Assembly: GCA_934409175.1 (NCBI GenBank)
Contig: CAKRVX010000010.1
Coordinates: 1 to 40,731, forward strand
Length of the DNA stretch: 40,731 bases
Reading direction: 5' to 3'
DNA from: an uncultured Blautia sp.
Lineage (GTDB): Bacteria; Bacillota; Clostridia; Lachnospirales; Lachnospiraceae
The translations under genes were made by a program, and so were the position numbers. Below the pieces are notes generated by a model. That model had not been told where the DNA came from. It ran no database searches and saw only the letters and a program-made list of their open reading frames with translations. This document shows positions 1 through 8,186 of the stretch, piece after piece. How positions within the stretch are numbered: position 1 is the stretch's first letter; each line of letters starts with the position of its first letter.

Positions 1-992
1 GCTGCTTCTTCCGAATCGGAACTGCTGTCTGCAGTTTCTGAAGAATCACTGCTGTCTGTATCTTCTACGGAATCTTCATCGGAAGTTTCTGATGCATCAG
101 ACGCTTCTGTATCCTCTGACGTATCTTCTGTATAGTCGTCTGTTGTATTTTCATCCTGTGAAGAGTCTGCCTCTGCATCATCGCTCTGTGCGGCCTCTGC
201 CTGTGCTTCGGCCTCCTCTGCAGCCTTTGCCTCAGCTGCTTCCCTGGCTGCTTTTTCTTCTTCTGCCTGCTGTACCAGAAGAGCAATGCTGTTATCTGCA
301 TTATTAATCTGTTCTGTAAGCGCTGCGGCCTCTTCCTGGCTTGCACTGATCTGATTCACATAAGAAGCGATATTATCACTTGTGCTTGCTGTCAGTTCCT
401 GAACTTCCTGCTTCTTGGAAGAACGTTCTGCAAGCAACGCATCTATGGACTGTTTCTCCTCTTCAGCTGCTGTCTCCTGTTCCTGAATGGTATTCTGAAG
501 ATTCACATATTTATCAAGCATGTTTCTGTCATACTGAGAAATCTTCGAAACGCTCTCTGCATTGTTCAGAAATTCTGAAAGATCTTTGGATGAAAGAATG
601 GTTTCCAGCGCAGATGTTCCTCCGTTTTCATACATATACTGAATACGTAGTTTCATATCTGCATACTGTTTCTTCTCCGCTTTCTTCGCTTTCTTTAATT
701 CTGCACGGATATCTTTCAGCTGGTTTTCTTTCTCCCCGGCCTGTATACTTAGTTCAGAAATGGTATTAGTCAGTTCTTCATATTGGGCATTCAGATCAGA
801 CAGATAACTCTCCAGCTCCTGCTTCTTACCCTCCAGACTGCTGATATTTGACTGTGTCTGTGCAAGATCAGCCTCTGCTTCCTGTTTCTGTGCCTGCATA
901 TCTGCAATTTCACTCTCTGTCGCAAATACAGGGATTCCCATTGAAAATGTAAGAATTCCTGCCAGCAGTAATGAAATAGCTTTTTTCTTCAT
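1..992 (-). CDS. Secreted coiled-coil protein, CwlO/PcsB-like N-terminal part (truncated by window edge)
   Basis: The reading frame starts at 992 with an AAAGGTGA ribosome binding site just upstream and stays open to the left edge, so about 330 residues of N-terminus are visible. Residues 1-25 form a signal peptide (basic start, hydrophobic core, VFATES-type cleavage region). Residues about 26-260 are Ala/Glu/Lys/Gln-rich with heptad-like coiled coil, including a YMYENGG stretch typical of CwlO/PcsB-type peptidoglycan hydrolases. From about residue 265 the chain becomes an acidic Asp/Ser/Glu/Thr linker. In this family such a linker usually precedes a catalytic NlpC/P60 or CHAP domain, which here would lie outside the window; that it exists is inference. 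It probably acts outside the membrane in cell-wall growth or daughter-cell separation. The gene has its own promoter and is the last minus-strand gene at this end. Confidence 0.8.
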   Translation of the reverse strand, partial: MKKKAISLLLAGILTFSMGIPVFATESEIADMQAQKQEAEADLAQTQSNISSLEGKKQELESYLSDLNAQYEELTNTISELSIQAGEKENQLKDIRAELKKAKKAEKKQYADMKLRIQYMYENGGTSALETILSSKDLSEFLNNAESVSKISQYDRNMLDKYVNLQNTIQEQETAAEEEKQSIDALLAERSSKKQEVQELTASTSDNIASYVNQISASQEEAAALTEQINNADNSIALLVQQAEEEKAAREAAEAKAAEEAEAQAEAAQSDDAEADSSQDENTTDDYTEDTSEDTEASDASETSDEDSVEDTDSSDSSETADSSSDSEEA

Positions 993-1025
993 AAACAAAT
1001 CACCTTTCAACTTATTCTGAAAGTA

Positions 1026-1053
1026 ATTATAACAGGTTTTGTAAAAAAATCAA
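1026..1053 (-). promoter_or_regulatory. Promoter of the CwlO-like gene
   Basis: On the minus strand there is TTGATT (1048-1053), a 16-base spacer and a perfect TATAAT (1026-1031) preceded by TG-N, an extended -10. It lies 34 bases upstream of the start codon at 992. A sigma-A-type promoter is inferred from the consensus match. Confidence 0.7.
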
Positions 1054-1121
1054 CACTTTTTATTAACTTATGTAACATTTGCGTAATATTTCACAGTTTA
1101 ACATCCCTTCAATAACGATAA

Positions 1122-1152
1122 AGGGACACTGCCTCCAAGAAGCAGTGTCCCT
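1122..1152 (-). terminator. Hairpin terminator after spoVG
   Basis: An 11-base perfect inverted repeat (AGGGACACTGC, 1122-1132, and its complement, 1142-1152) with a 9-base loop lies 43 bases after the spoVG stop. On the minus strand it is followed by a modest T-rich stretch (TTTATCGTTATT), so it is a plausible but not ideal intrinsic terminator closing glgC-glgD-spoVG. Confidence 0.65.
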
Positions 1153-1195
1153 GATATATATCAGATTTCTGTTTAATCAGCTTTCACTTTATCTC

Positions 1196-1486
1196 TTATT
1201 CCGCAGCAGCTTCTTCAATTTCCGGTTCTGCTGCCATTACTTCTTCATACTTGTCAAGAATAATCCCCTGAATACGGTCACGTGTTGCAGAATTGATCGG
1301 GTGTGCAATATCTCTGTACTCTCCGTCAGTTGCCTTACGGCTGGGCATGGCAATAAACAAGCCTTTCTCACCTTCGATTACTTTAATATCATGCACTACA
1401 AACTCATCATCAATTGTAATAGAAACAACTGCTTTCATTTTTCCTTCTTTTGCAACTTTTCTCACACGCACATCAGTAATATTCAT
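1196..1486 (-). CDS. spoVG: SpoVG septation/regulatory protein
   Basis: A 96-residue protein starting [11 protein letters not shown], matching the SpoVG family along its whole length (about 85-100 residues is usual). The core motif [20 protein letters not shown] is the family hallmark. SpoVG is a small nucleic-acid-binding regulator that affects septation, sporulation and cell-envelope functions in Firmicutes. The frame is open further upstream to 1552, but the ATG at 1486 was chosen because the family begins here and an AAAGGAG site lies 12 bases upstream. The C-terminal tail is acidic and Ala-rich. It follows glgD by 46 bases and probably shares its transcript, an unusual pairing because spoVG often sits near glmU and prs in bacilli. 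Confidence 0.93.
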   Translation of the reverse strand: MNITDVRVRKVAKEGKMKAVVSITIDDEFVVHDIKVIEGEKGLFIAMPSRKATDGEYRDIAHPINSATRDRIQGIILDKYEEVMAAEPEIEEAAAE

Positions 1487-1532
1487 AATATTTACTTGCT
1501 CCTTTCGATTTACCAAACCTGTCCGGCTGTTT

Positions 1533-2651
1533 TTATAATGCGTAGCGCTCATTTTTCTCTACGACAATCTTTACTCCATCTTCGCCGCAGTAATACGAAT
1601 TTGCACGGATGGTATCCCGGCTTTCAACAATACAGTTCTCTATATGAGTATTATCTCCCAGATATACATTGTTTAAGATCACAGAATTCTTAATAACACA
1701 GTTATTACCTACAAAAACATCTTTAAAAAGAACTGAATTCTCTACTGTACCATTGATGATACATCCGCTTGCTACCAGACTGTTTCTTACCTGTGCACCA
1801 GGATTGTACTTCGCCGGCGGAAGGTCGTCGATCTTGGTCTTGATCGTCGGCTCCTGTTTAAAAAAGAACTTACGGATCTCCGGCTGCAGAAAATCCATAT
1901 TCGTCTTATAATATGCTTCTGCTGTGGAAATATTGCTCCAGTATGTATCGATCTTATATCCATAGATTTTCTTCAGATTTTTATAACGGATCAGAATATC
2001 CTGAACAAAATCATGTCTTCCCTCCTGGGCAGCCCTCTCTATCAGCTCGATCAGTTGTCTTCTGCGGATAACATAAATACCCGTAGAAATAGTATTATAG
2101 GAAGAAACCATCGGTTTCTCCTCAAATTCCTCGATTCTGCAGTCCTCATTCATACGGATGACACCAAATCGTTCAATTTCTTTCGGATCCTCACAGGTGG
2201 TACACACTACTGTAACATCTGCTCTCTTTGCTATATGATATTCCAGCACTTTATTGTAATCCATCTTGTAGATACAGTCACCGGATGCTATGACAACATA
2301 AGGCTCATGGCTGTTTTTCAGAAACTGGAGATTCTGATAGATCGCATCTGCAGTTCCCTGATACCACAAGCTGTTTTCTTTTGTGATCGTCGGTGTGAAC
2401 ACATAAAGACCGCCCTGCTTTCTGCCGAAATCCCACCATTTGGAAGAACTCAAATGTTCATTCAGGGAGCGCGCATTATACTGCGTCAGAACAGCAACTT
2501 TTTGTATATGAGAGCTTGCCATGTTACTCAGGGCAAAATCAATGCTTCTGTAGCTTCCGGCAATGGGCATTGCTGCAATTGCTCTCTTATTGGATAATTC
2601 TCTCATGCGGTTGTTATTACCGCCTGCCAAAATAATACCTATCGCTCTCAT
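1533..2651 (-). CDS. glgD: Glucose-1-phosphate adenylyltransferase regulatory subunit GlgD
   Basis: A 372-residue nucleotidyltransferase-fold protein with a C-terminal left-handed beta-helix (hexapeptide-like repeats around residues 280-350), homologous to GlgC. The N-terminal signature is altered: AGGNNNRM replaces the catalytic AGGQGSRL, and the KPAV segment seen in GlgC is AAMP here. This is the known pattern of GlgD, the non-catalytic partner that modulates GlgC in Firmicutes. Together they make ADP-glucose for glycogen synthesis. Its ATG overlaps the glgC stop as TAATG, so translation is probably coupled. No glycogen synthase or branching enzyme gene is present in the window. Confidence 0.93.
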   Translation of the reverse strand: MRAIGIILAGGNNNRMRELSNKRAIAAMPIAGSYRSIDFALSNMASSHIQKVAVLTQYNARSLNEHLSSSKWWDFGRKQGGLYVFTPTITKENSLWYQGTADAIYQNLQFLKNSHEPYVVIASGDCIYKMDYNKVLEYHIAKRADVTVVCTTCEDPKEIERFGVIRMNEDCRIEEFEEKPMVSSYNTISTGIYVIRRRQLIELIERAAQEGRHDFVQDILIRYKNLKKIYGYKIDTYWSNISTAEAYYKTNMDFLQPEIRKFFFKQEPTIKTKIDDLPPAKYNPGAQVRNSLVASGCIINGTVENSVLFKDVFVGNNCVIKNSVILNNVYLGDNTHIENCIVESRDTIRANSYYCGEDGVKIVVEKNERYAL

Positions 2652-3925
2652 TATTTGTCACCGTCCTTTGCTGCTATTACCTGTCCACCTGCCAGTTTTC
2701 CGTCTGGATAATCTGCGGCAGTTGTTATTCCTGATATGGCAGTATTTTTACCGATTCTTACATTATCCGGAATCACACTACGTTCACCTACTGTAGCCAG
2801 ACCAAAAGCATAAACTGCCGGTTTCAGTACATTGGGCGCTTCCTCACCGCAGCCAAGCACAACATGATTGCCGATGGTGACATCCTCGGCAATAATTGCC
2901 TTGTCCATCTGTACGCCCTCTCCCACTACAGAATTACGCATAATGATGGAATCACGGATCACACTGCCCTTACCGATCATAACGTTCGGCCCGATCACAG
3001 AATTATGTACTTCTCCGTAAATCTCTGCCCCTTCACCGATCAGACATCTGTCTGTAACTGCATCTGCTGAAATATACTGCGGCGGAATAATATCCCCTTT
3101 TGTATAAATCTTCCAGAACTCTTCATAAAGATTAAATTCCGGAATAATATCGATCAACTCCATATTGGCTTCCCAATAAGAGCCAAGAGTACCTACATCC
3201 TTCCAGTATCCATTATATTCATAGGCAAAAAGTCTCTCTCCTTTTTCCTTACAATATGGAAGAATATGTTTTCCAAAATCACATCCATTCTGATCTTTAA
3301 GTGATACAAGTGCTTCTTTTAAAGCGGGCCAGCTGAAAATATAAATTCCCATGGATGCCAGATTACTGCTCGGATGCTCCGGCTTCTCCTCAAATTCCGT
3401 GATTCTTCCCATATCATCTGTTACCATGATACCGAACCTGCTTGCTTCCTCGATAGGCACCGGCATACAAGCGATGGTTACATCTGCTTTATTTGCTTTA
3501 TGAAAATCAAGCATTACTTCATAATCCATCTTATAAATATGGTCACCGGATAAGATCAGAACATAGTCCGGATTATACTGCTCCATGTAATCCATATTCT
3601 GGAAGATCGCGTTGGCCGTTCCTGTATACCACTCACTGCTTGTACTTTTTTCATAAGGTGGAAGTACAGTTACACCACCTTCATTTCTGTCGAGATCCCA
3701 CGGAATACCAATGCCAATATGAGTATTGAGCCGAAGCGGCTGATACTGTGTCAGAACACCTACTGTATCGATACCCGAGTTAATGCAGTTGCTTAAGGGG
3801 AAGTCTATGATACGGTATTTCCCGCCAAAAGCAACTGCAGGTTTTGCTACTTTTTCTGTCAGTACACCCAGCCTGCTGCCCTGGCCGCCAGCTAGAAGCA
3901 TGGCTATCATTTCTTTCTTAATCAT
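2651..3925 (-). CDS. glgC: Glucose-1-phosphate adenylyltransferase, catalytic subunit GlgC
   Basis: A 424-residue enzyme that makes ADP-glucose from ATP and glucose-1-phosphate, the committed step of bacterial glycogen synthesis. Visible motifs are the nucleotide-binding [12 protein letters not shown], then [19 protein letters not shown] near the N-terminus, the Asp-containing [14 protein letters not shown] in the sugar-phosphate site region, and a C-terminal hexapeptide-repeat beta-helix from about residue 300. Length matches the family. The frame is open to 3967, but ATG 3925 was chosen because an AGAGGTGA site precedes it and the family starts [14 protein letters not shown]. It is the first gene of glgC-glgD-spoVG and has a good promoter. 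Confidence 0.95.
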   Translation of the reverse strand: MIKKEMIAMLLAGGQGSRLGVLTEKVAKPAVAFGGKYRIIDFPLSNCINSGIDTVGVLTQYQPLRLNTHIGIGIPWDLDRNEGGVTVLPPYEKSTSSEWYTGTANAIFQNMDYMEQYNPDYVLILSGDHIYKMDYEVMLDFHKANKADVTIACMPVPIEEASRFGIMVTDDMGRITEFEEKPEHPSSNLASMGIYIFSWPALKEALVSLKDQNGCDFGKHILPYCKEKGERLFAYEYNGYWKDVGTLGSYWEANMELIDIIPEFNLYEEFWKIYTKGDIIPPQYISADAVTDRCLIGEGAEIYGEVHNSVIGPNVMIGKGSVIRDSIIMRNSVVGEGVQMDKAIIAEDVTIGNHVVLGCGEEAPNVLKPAVYAFGLATVGERSVIPDNVRIGKNTAISGITTAADYPDGKLAGGQVIAAKDGDK

Positions 3926-3955
3926 GCAATCACCTCTTGTAGTTATGATTTTTCT

Positions 3956-3984
3956 ATTATAGCACACCTCGCACTAATAGTGAA
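3956..3984 (-). promoter_or_regulatory. Promoter of glgC-glgD-spoVG
   Basis: TTCACT (3979-3984) and TATAAT (3956-3961) are separated by 17 bases, with TG-N before the -10 hexamer. The predicted start of transcription is about 25 bases upstream of the glgC start codon. The rest of 3985-4150 is AT-rich with T-runs and shows no gene. Confidence 0.65.
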
Positions 3985-4153
3985 CATTATTTACAATTTT
4001 TCTTCCTTAATTTTGTTTTTTTTAGAATTATTGTATACGTTACATACTGAAATACTTTTAGCTTTCTTTATACTATTATGCATTTTTCATATATATTCGA
4101 TCTTTTTTTGTATTTTTTGACGTTAATGGAAGGAAATTCTTTTAAGTAGAGAC

Positions 4154-4182
4154 TTTTCATTTCAGAGCGCAGGGGGTATAAT
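4154..4182 (+). promoter_or_regulatory. Promoter of murC
   Basis: TTTTCA (4154-4159), a 17-base spacer and perfect TATAAT (4177-4182). The murC ribosome binding site AAGGAG follows at 4199-4204 and ATG at 4213. Confidence 0.6.
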
Positions 4183-4212
4183 ATACCAAAATAATTCTAA
4201 GGAGATCATATT

Positions 4213-5592
4213 ATGTATCAGATAGATTTTCATAAACCGCTTCATGTCCATTTTATCGGCATTGGCGGAATCAGTATGAGCGGTCTGGCTGAAATCCTTC
4301 TGGGTGAGGATTTCATCATCTCCGGCTCCGACGCCAAATCCAGTCCGCTGACACAGTCCCTTGAGAAAAAGGGGGCCACCATCCATTATGGTCAGCGAGC
4401 TTCCAATATCACAGATGACGTAGACGTAGTTGTCTATACTGCAGCCATTCATCCGGATAACCCGGAATTCGCCTGTGCACAGAAAAAAGGCATCCCGATG
4501 CTTACACGCGCTGAACTTCTTGGTCAAATCATGCGTAACTATGATACACCCATCGCTATTTCCGGAACACACGGAAAAACTACCACCACTTCCATGGTAT
4601 CCCATATTCTCCTGGAAGGGAAATGCGACCCTACCATCAGTGTTGGCGGTATTCTTCCTGCTATCGGCGGAAACATCCGTGTAGGTGAATCTGAAACTTT
4701 CGTCACAGAGGCATGTGAATACACAAACAGCTTTTTAAGCTTTTTCCCGAAGATCAGTATTATCCTGAACATGGATGCCGATCATCTGGATTTCTTTAAG
4801 GATATTGATGACATACGCCATTCCTTCCGTAAATTTGCAGAACTCCTTCCTTCAGACGGTACTCTGATCATTAATGCAGATACACCGAAATATGAAGATA
4901 TCATCCGGGATCTTCCATGTAAGGTCATCACCTATGGTCTGGAACATAATGCCGATTATCAGGCAGCAGATATCACCTATGATAAATATGGTCATGCTTC
5001 CTTCAGCGTACTGCGTGACGGCGTAAAGATCGGCAGTTACTATCTGAAGGTTCCGGGTATTCACAATGTCTCCAATGCTCTGGCAGCCATCGCACTGGGA
5101 CATCTTCTGGGACTTCCGGAGGAAGTGATTATTAAAGGACTTGGAAGTTTCACAGGAACCGACCGTCGTTTCCAGTATAAGGGAGAAGTTGCAGGCGTCA
5201 CTATCGTAGACGATTATGCGCATCATCCTACTGAAATCGAAGCTACTTTACATGCGGCCCATAATTATCCACATAAAAAATTATGGTGTGTATTCCAGCC
5301 TCATACATACACACGTACCAAGGCTCTGCTTCCAGAATTCGCCAAAGCACTCAGTCTGGCAGACCATGTGGTTGTCGCAGATATTTACGCAGCCAGAGAA
5401 ACAGATACACTGGGTATCTCCTCTGAGGATCTGCAGAAACGTATCCAGGAGCTTGGCACTCCTTGCGAATATTTCCCGACATTTGATGAAATTGAAAATT
5501 ATCTTCTTTCCAATTGTAAAGAAGGTGATCTTCTGATCACTATGGGCGCCGGAGATGTCGTAAATATCGGTGAACATCTTTTAGGTAAGTAA
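4213..5592 (+). CDS. murC: UDP-N-acetylmuramate--L-alanine ligase MurC
   Basis: A 459-residue cytoplasmic ligase that adds L-Ala to UDP-MurNAc, the first amino acid of the peptidoglycan stem peptide. The N-terminal Rossmann motif HFIGIGGISMSGLAEIL is at about residues 13-29, the ATP-binding GTHGKTTT at 118-125, the central EACEY and LNMDADHLDFF motifs follow, then NVSNALAAIALG, and VDDYAHHPTEI in the C-terminal domain. Length is normal for MurC. The start has an AAGGAG site 9 bases upstream and its own promoter. It is monocistronic here, outside a dcw cluster, and ends in a strong terminator. Confidence 0.97.
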   Translation: MYQIDFHKPLHVHFIGIGGISMSGLAEILLGEDFIISGSDAKSSPLTQSLEKKGATIHYGQRASNITDDVDVVVYTAAIHPDNPEFACAQKKGIPMLTRAELLGQIMRNYDTPIAISGTHGKTTTTSMVSHILLEGKCDPTISVGGILPAIGGNIRVGESETFVTEACEYTNSFLSFFPKISIILNMDADHLDFFKDIDDIRHSFRKFAELLPSDGTLIINADTPKYEDIIRDLPCKVITYGLEHNADYQAADITYDKYGHASFSVLRDGVKIGSYYLKVPGIHNVSNALAAIALGHLLGLPEEVIIKGLGSFTGTDRRFQYKGEVAGVTIVDDYAHHPTEIEATLHAAHNYPHKKLWCVFQPHTYTRTKALLPEFAKALSLADHVVVADIYAARETDTLGISSEDLQKRIQELGTPCEYFPTFDEIENYLLSNCKEGDLLITMGAGDVVNIGEHLLGK

Positions 5593-5610
5593 CACCCCAC
5601 CAGATTTATA

Positions 5611-5654
5611 AAACACAGGAACAGTTTGCAGGCAAATTGTTCCTGTGTTTTTTT
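5611..5654 (+). terminator. Intrinsic terminator of murC
   Basis: A 13-base perfect stem (AAACACAGGAACA, 5611-5623, with its complement at 5638-5650) is followed directly by a T-run to 5654. It lies 18 bases after the murC stop. Confidence 0.9.
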
Positions 5655-5714
5655 CAAAAGTTATAAACAATTTATCCCCTCGGGTTTTCCGTGTATTTCC
5701 GCCTGTCTTTTAAC

Positions 5715-5783
5715 TTATCCACATTATCCACATTGTTATACACATTTTGCACTGTGTATTGATGTGGATTTTCATGTGCATAA
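5715..5783 (+). promoter_or_regulatory. DnaA-box cluster A
   Basis: Two perfect DnaA boxes TTATCCACA stand head to tail with no gap (5715-5723, 5724-5732). A third plus-strand box TTATACACA (5736-5744) follows after three bases, and an opposite-strand box TGTGCATAA (TTATGCACA on minus) is at 5775-5783. Two weaker minus-strand matches (TGTGTATTG, TGTGGATTT) lie between. All four main sites fit the consensus TTATNCACA. The cluster sits in the 449-base gene-free stretch between murC and the primosome operon; bases 5784-5881 between the two clusters are AT-rich with no other feature recognised. Confidence 0.8.
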
Positions 5784-5881
5784 TTCACTTAACATAATTC
5801 GACAATCTTCTCTTATATAAACCTGCAATTTTCCCTTAAAATCGCCATTTTTCAAGTTACACATAATTTGGCAAATTTTCT

Positions 5882-5923
5882 TTATCCACACTTTCCACAT
5901 TATCCACATAGATATGTGGAACA
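5882..5923 (+). promoter_or_regulatory. DnaA-box cluster B, adjacent to the primosome promoter
   Basis: Three contiguous 9-mers head to tail: TTATCCACA (5882-5890), CTTTCCACA (5891-5899, imperfect) and TTATCCACA (5900-5908). An inverted imperfect copy TGTGGAACA follows at 5915-5923. The array ends about 20 bases upstream of the -35 region of the next operon, so bound DnaA could contact or block RNA polymerase (inference). Confidence 0.8.
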
Positions 5924-5944
5924 ACCAGCGGCAAAAATCCCCTA

Positions 5945-5973
5945 TTCTCTTTTAAAAAAGGTTGTGCTATAAT
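5945..5973 (+). promoter_or_regulatory. Promoter of the primosome-prs operon
   Basis: A perfect TATAAT (5968-5973) has an extended TGC before it. The -35 (TTCTCT, 5945-5950, 17-base spacer) is poor, which suggests dependence on the extended -10 or on an activator. DnaA boxes lie immediately upstream. Confidence 0.6.
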
Positions 5974-6041
5974 TCAGATTATTATAAATGGGACAATTAC
6001 ATGTCAGCAGACATATTTGCTTAGAAAGAGAGTGTGGATTC

Positions 6042-7127
6042 ATGGCTATGATCACCCTGCAGCATTCCTTCGATCAGGGAGTAACTGTTTTAACCAACAA
6101 CTTCATAGACAACTATATGCCCGAAGCCAACGGAGAATTTGTAAAGGTTTATATTTATCTTCTGAGACTTCTTTCTGATACTTCCGTTCCTTTCAGTCTG
6201 GAGCAGATGGCTGATCACTTCTTCTGCACAGAGAGAGATATCGTCCGTGCACTGAAATACTGGGAGAAGGAAAAACTCCTGACTCTGAGTTACAGAAGTA
6301 ATGAAGACATTGCAGATATTACTCTGAATATACCTCCGGTAAAGGCCGCATCTGTATCCCCATCTGCCACGGCACCTGTTTCTTCTCCATCATTGTCATC
6401 TGCAGAGCCGAAGGGACCAGCGCAGCAGCAGTCTTTCCGCACAGCAGCATCCGCTCTTACACCGGACCGTATAAAAGAACTGAAACAAAATGATGAGATC
6501 GTACAGCTCCTGTATATCGCAGAACAGTATCTGGGTAAGACCCTGACACCCGGAGAAATGAAAAAAATTATGTTTTTCTATGATGAGCTGAAACTTTCTC
6601 CTGACCTGATCGAATATCTGATTGAATACAGTGTCAGCCGTGGACATAAAAGTCTCCGTTACATAGAAACAGTGGCTATGGCCTGGGCACAGGAAGGCAT
6701 CACCACCGTTGCCATGGCAAAAGAATCCAGTTCCCGCTATATGAAAGATTACTATACGATTCTGAAGGCTATGGGCATCAGCGGACGTAATCCAGTAGAT
6801 ACTGAAATCACTCTGATGGATACCTGGCTGAAAGATTACGGTTTTTCCATGGACATTATTCAGGAAGCCTGCAACCGGACAGTACTCTCTACCGGTCAAC
6901 CCAGCTTTCAGTATGCAGATAAGATCCTTTCCGGATGGAAAAATAAAAATGTACGAAATCTGGCAGATATCCGTTTGCTGGATGCTGCACACGAGAAGCA
7001 GAAACTGGAGAAGGCTGCAACCAGAAGAAATCAGGCTCCAAAATCAGCCAGTCAGAACCGGTTTAATAATTTCCATCAAAGAACCTATGATTTCAATGAA
7101 TACGAGAAAAAACTGCTGAATCAGTAA
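6042..7127 (+). CDS. Primosomal DnaB/DnaD-family replication protein
   Basis: A 361-residue protein of the DnaD/DnaB (Gram-positive primosome) family. Residues 1-100 resemble the winged-helix N-terminal domain, 101-140 are a Pro/Ser/Ala-rich linker, and two copies of the DnaD C-terminal domain follow at about 150-225 and 237-303. Each copy ends with the characteristic Y-x3-I-x3-W pattern (YIETVAMAW, YADKILSGW). The tail is basic and Gln/Asn-rich. Such proteins help load the replicative helicase at origins and restart sites. The frame is open from an ATG at 5988, but that is only 15 bases from the -10, leaving no room for a ribosome binding site, so 6042 was chosen; ATG 6048 is also possible. 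A helicase-loader gene follows, as in dnaB-dnaI of bacilli. Confidence 0.88.
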   Translation: MAMITLQHSFDQGVTVLTNNFIDNYMPEANGEFVKVYIYLLRLLSDTSVPFSLEQMADHFFCTERDIVRALKYWEKEKLLTLSYRSNEDIADITLNIPPVKAASVSPSATAPVSSPSLSSAEPKGPAQQQSFRTAASALTPDRIKELKQNDEIVQLLYIAEQYLGKTLTPGEMKKIMFFYDELKLSPDLIEYLIEYSVSRGHKSLRYIETVAMAWAQEGITTVAMAKESSSRYMKDYYTILKAMGISGRNPVDTEITLMDTWLKDYGFSMDIIQEACNRTVLSTGQPSFQYADKILSGWKNKNVRNLADIRLLDAAHEKQKLEKAATRRNQAPKSASQNRFNNFHQRTYDFNEYEKKLLNQ

Positions 7128-7199
7128 AATAGGAAGATTTTATCAGGATTTCTGAATCAGCATATGCAGATATACTTATAATAGAAAAGGAGGCATCTC

Positions 7200-8183
7200 A
7201 TGCCTTTACAGAATTATCAGTATGATACGATCATGAGAGAATACAGTAAAACCCAGTCCAGAAACCGCAGGATTCTGGAGGAACGCACACAGGAAATTTA
7301 TCAAAAAATTCCCCGTATCCGGGAAATTGATGAGGAAGTAGCTACTCTGAGCGCCAGAAAAGCCAGAGCTCTTCTGAGCGGTGAAGATTCCAGTACAGAA
7401 GATTTGAAAGCTGCAATTTCCCTTCTGTCTCAGGAGCGAAATGCGCTGTTGGTCTGCAACTCTTACCCTGAGAACTATCTGGAACTGCCTTATAACTGTC
7501 CAACCTGCCAGGATACCGGTTATGTTGGCAACCAGAAATGCACCTGCTTTAAAAAAGCAGAGATCGAACTGCTTTATACACAGTCCAATTTAAAAGAAAT
7601 TCTCAAAAAAGAGAACTTTGAGCACTTTTCTTTTGATTACTATTCTGATACAATGAAGAACGAAGCCACCGGGCTGACAGAAAGAGAGACTGCCCGGAGA
7701 GCTTATGATATTGCCAGAGGTTTTGTACGGGATTTTGATGATTCCTTTGAGAATCTGTTTCTCTATGGAGATACCGGAGTGGGTAAGACCTTTCTTTCCC
7801 ATTGTATCGCTCATGAGCTTCTGGAATCAGCACATTGTGTCATGTACTTTTCCGCATTCGATCTGTTTGATCTGCTGGCAGATTCCAAATTTTCCAGAGA
7901 TAAGACAGAAGGGCAGGAATTCGTATTTGACAGTGATCTGCTGATCATTGATGATCTGGGAACCGAACTTACCAACAGTTTTGTTTCGTCCCAGTTGTTT
8001 TTGTGTATAAATGAACGCATTATGCGCAGAAAATCCACTATCATATCTACAAATCTGAAACTGGAGAATTTCTCAGATACCTATTCTGAGAGAACCTTTT
8101 CCCGTATTGCCAGCAATTATCGCATGGTGAAGCTGGAAGGAAAAGATATCCGGATACAGAAAATATTTTTAGGAGGAAAATAA
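7200..8183 (+). CDS. DnaC/DnaI-like helicase loader ATPase
   Basis: A 327-residue AAA+ protein. The N-terminal part is helical (1-95), followed by a Cys cluster likely to bind zinc (C100, C103, C114, C116; motif CPTCQDTGYVG then CTC), as in DnaI. The AAA+ module has Walker A GDTGVGKT at 190-197, Walker B LLIIDDLG at 247-254, and a sensor-like ISTN further on. The family loads the replicative DNA helicase. It starts with a strong AAGGAGG site, 72 bases after the DnaD-like gene, and its 3' end carries the ribosome binding site of the next gene. It is annotated as DnaC in many clostridia. Confidence 0.9.
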   Translation: MPLQNYQYDTIMREYSKTQSRNRRILEERTQEIYQKIPRIREIDEEVATLSARKARALLSGEDSSTEDLKAAISLLSQERNALLVCNSYPENYLELPYNCPTCQDTGYVGNQKCTCFKKAEIELLYTQSNLKEILKKENFEHFSFDYYSDTMKNEATGLTERETARRAYDIARGFVRDFDDSFENLFLYGDTGVGKTFLSHCIAHELLESAHCVMYFSAFDLFDLLADSKFSRDKTEGQEFVFDSDLLIIDDLGTELTNSFVSSQLFLCINERIMRRKSTIISTNLKLENFSDTYSERTFSRIASNYRMVKLEGKDIRIQKIFLGGK

Positions 8184-8186
8184 ATC

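Noticed and set aside
1..360. Low-complexity repeat region or tandem repeat at the left edge
   Set aside because: It is the Ser/Asp/Glu-rich linker of the CwlO-like protein, not an independent repeat.
1079..1693. 204-codon open frame on the plus strand
   Set aside because: It overlaps the spoVG terminator, spoVG and the end of glgD in antisense and has no family features.
5655..5987. Chromosomal origin (oriC)
   Set aside because: DnaA boxes are dense and the spacer is AT-rich, but dnaA, dnaN, rpmH and recF are absent and no DnaA-trio motif was seen. A regulatory or titration cluster is more likely; GC-skew over the whole genome would settle it.
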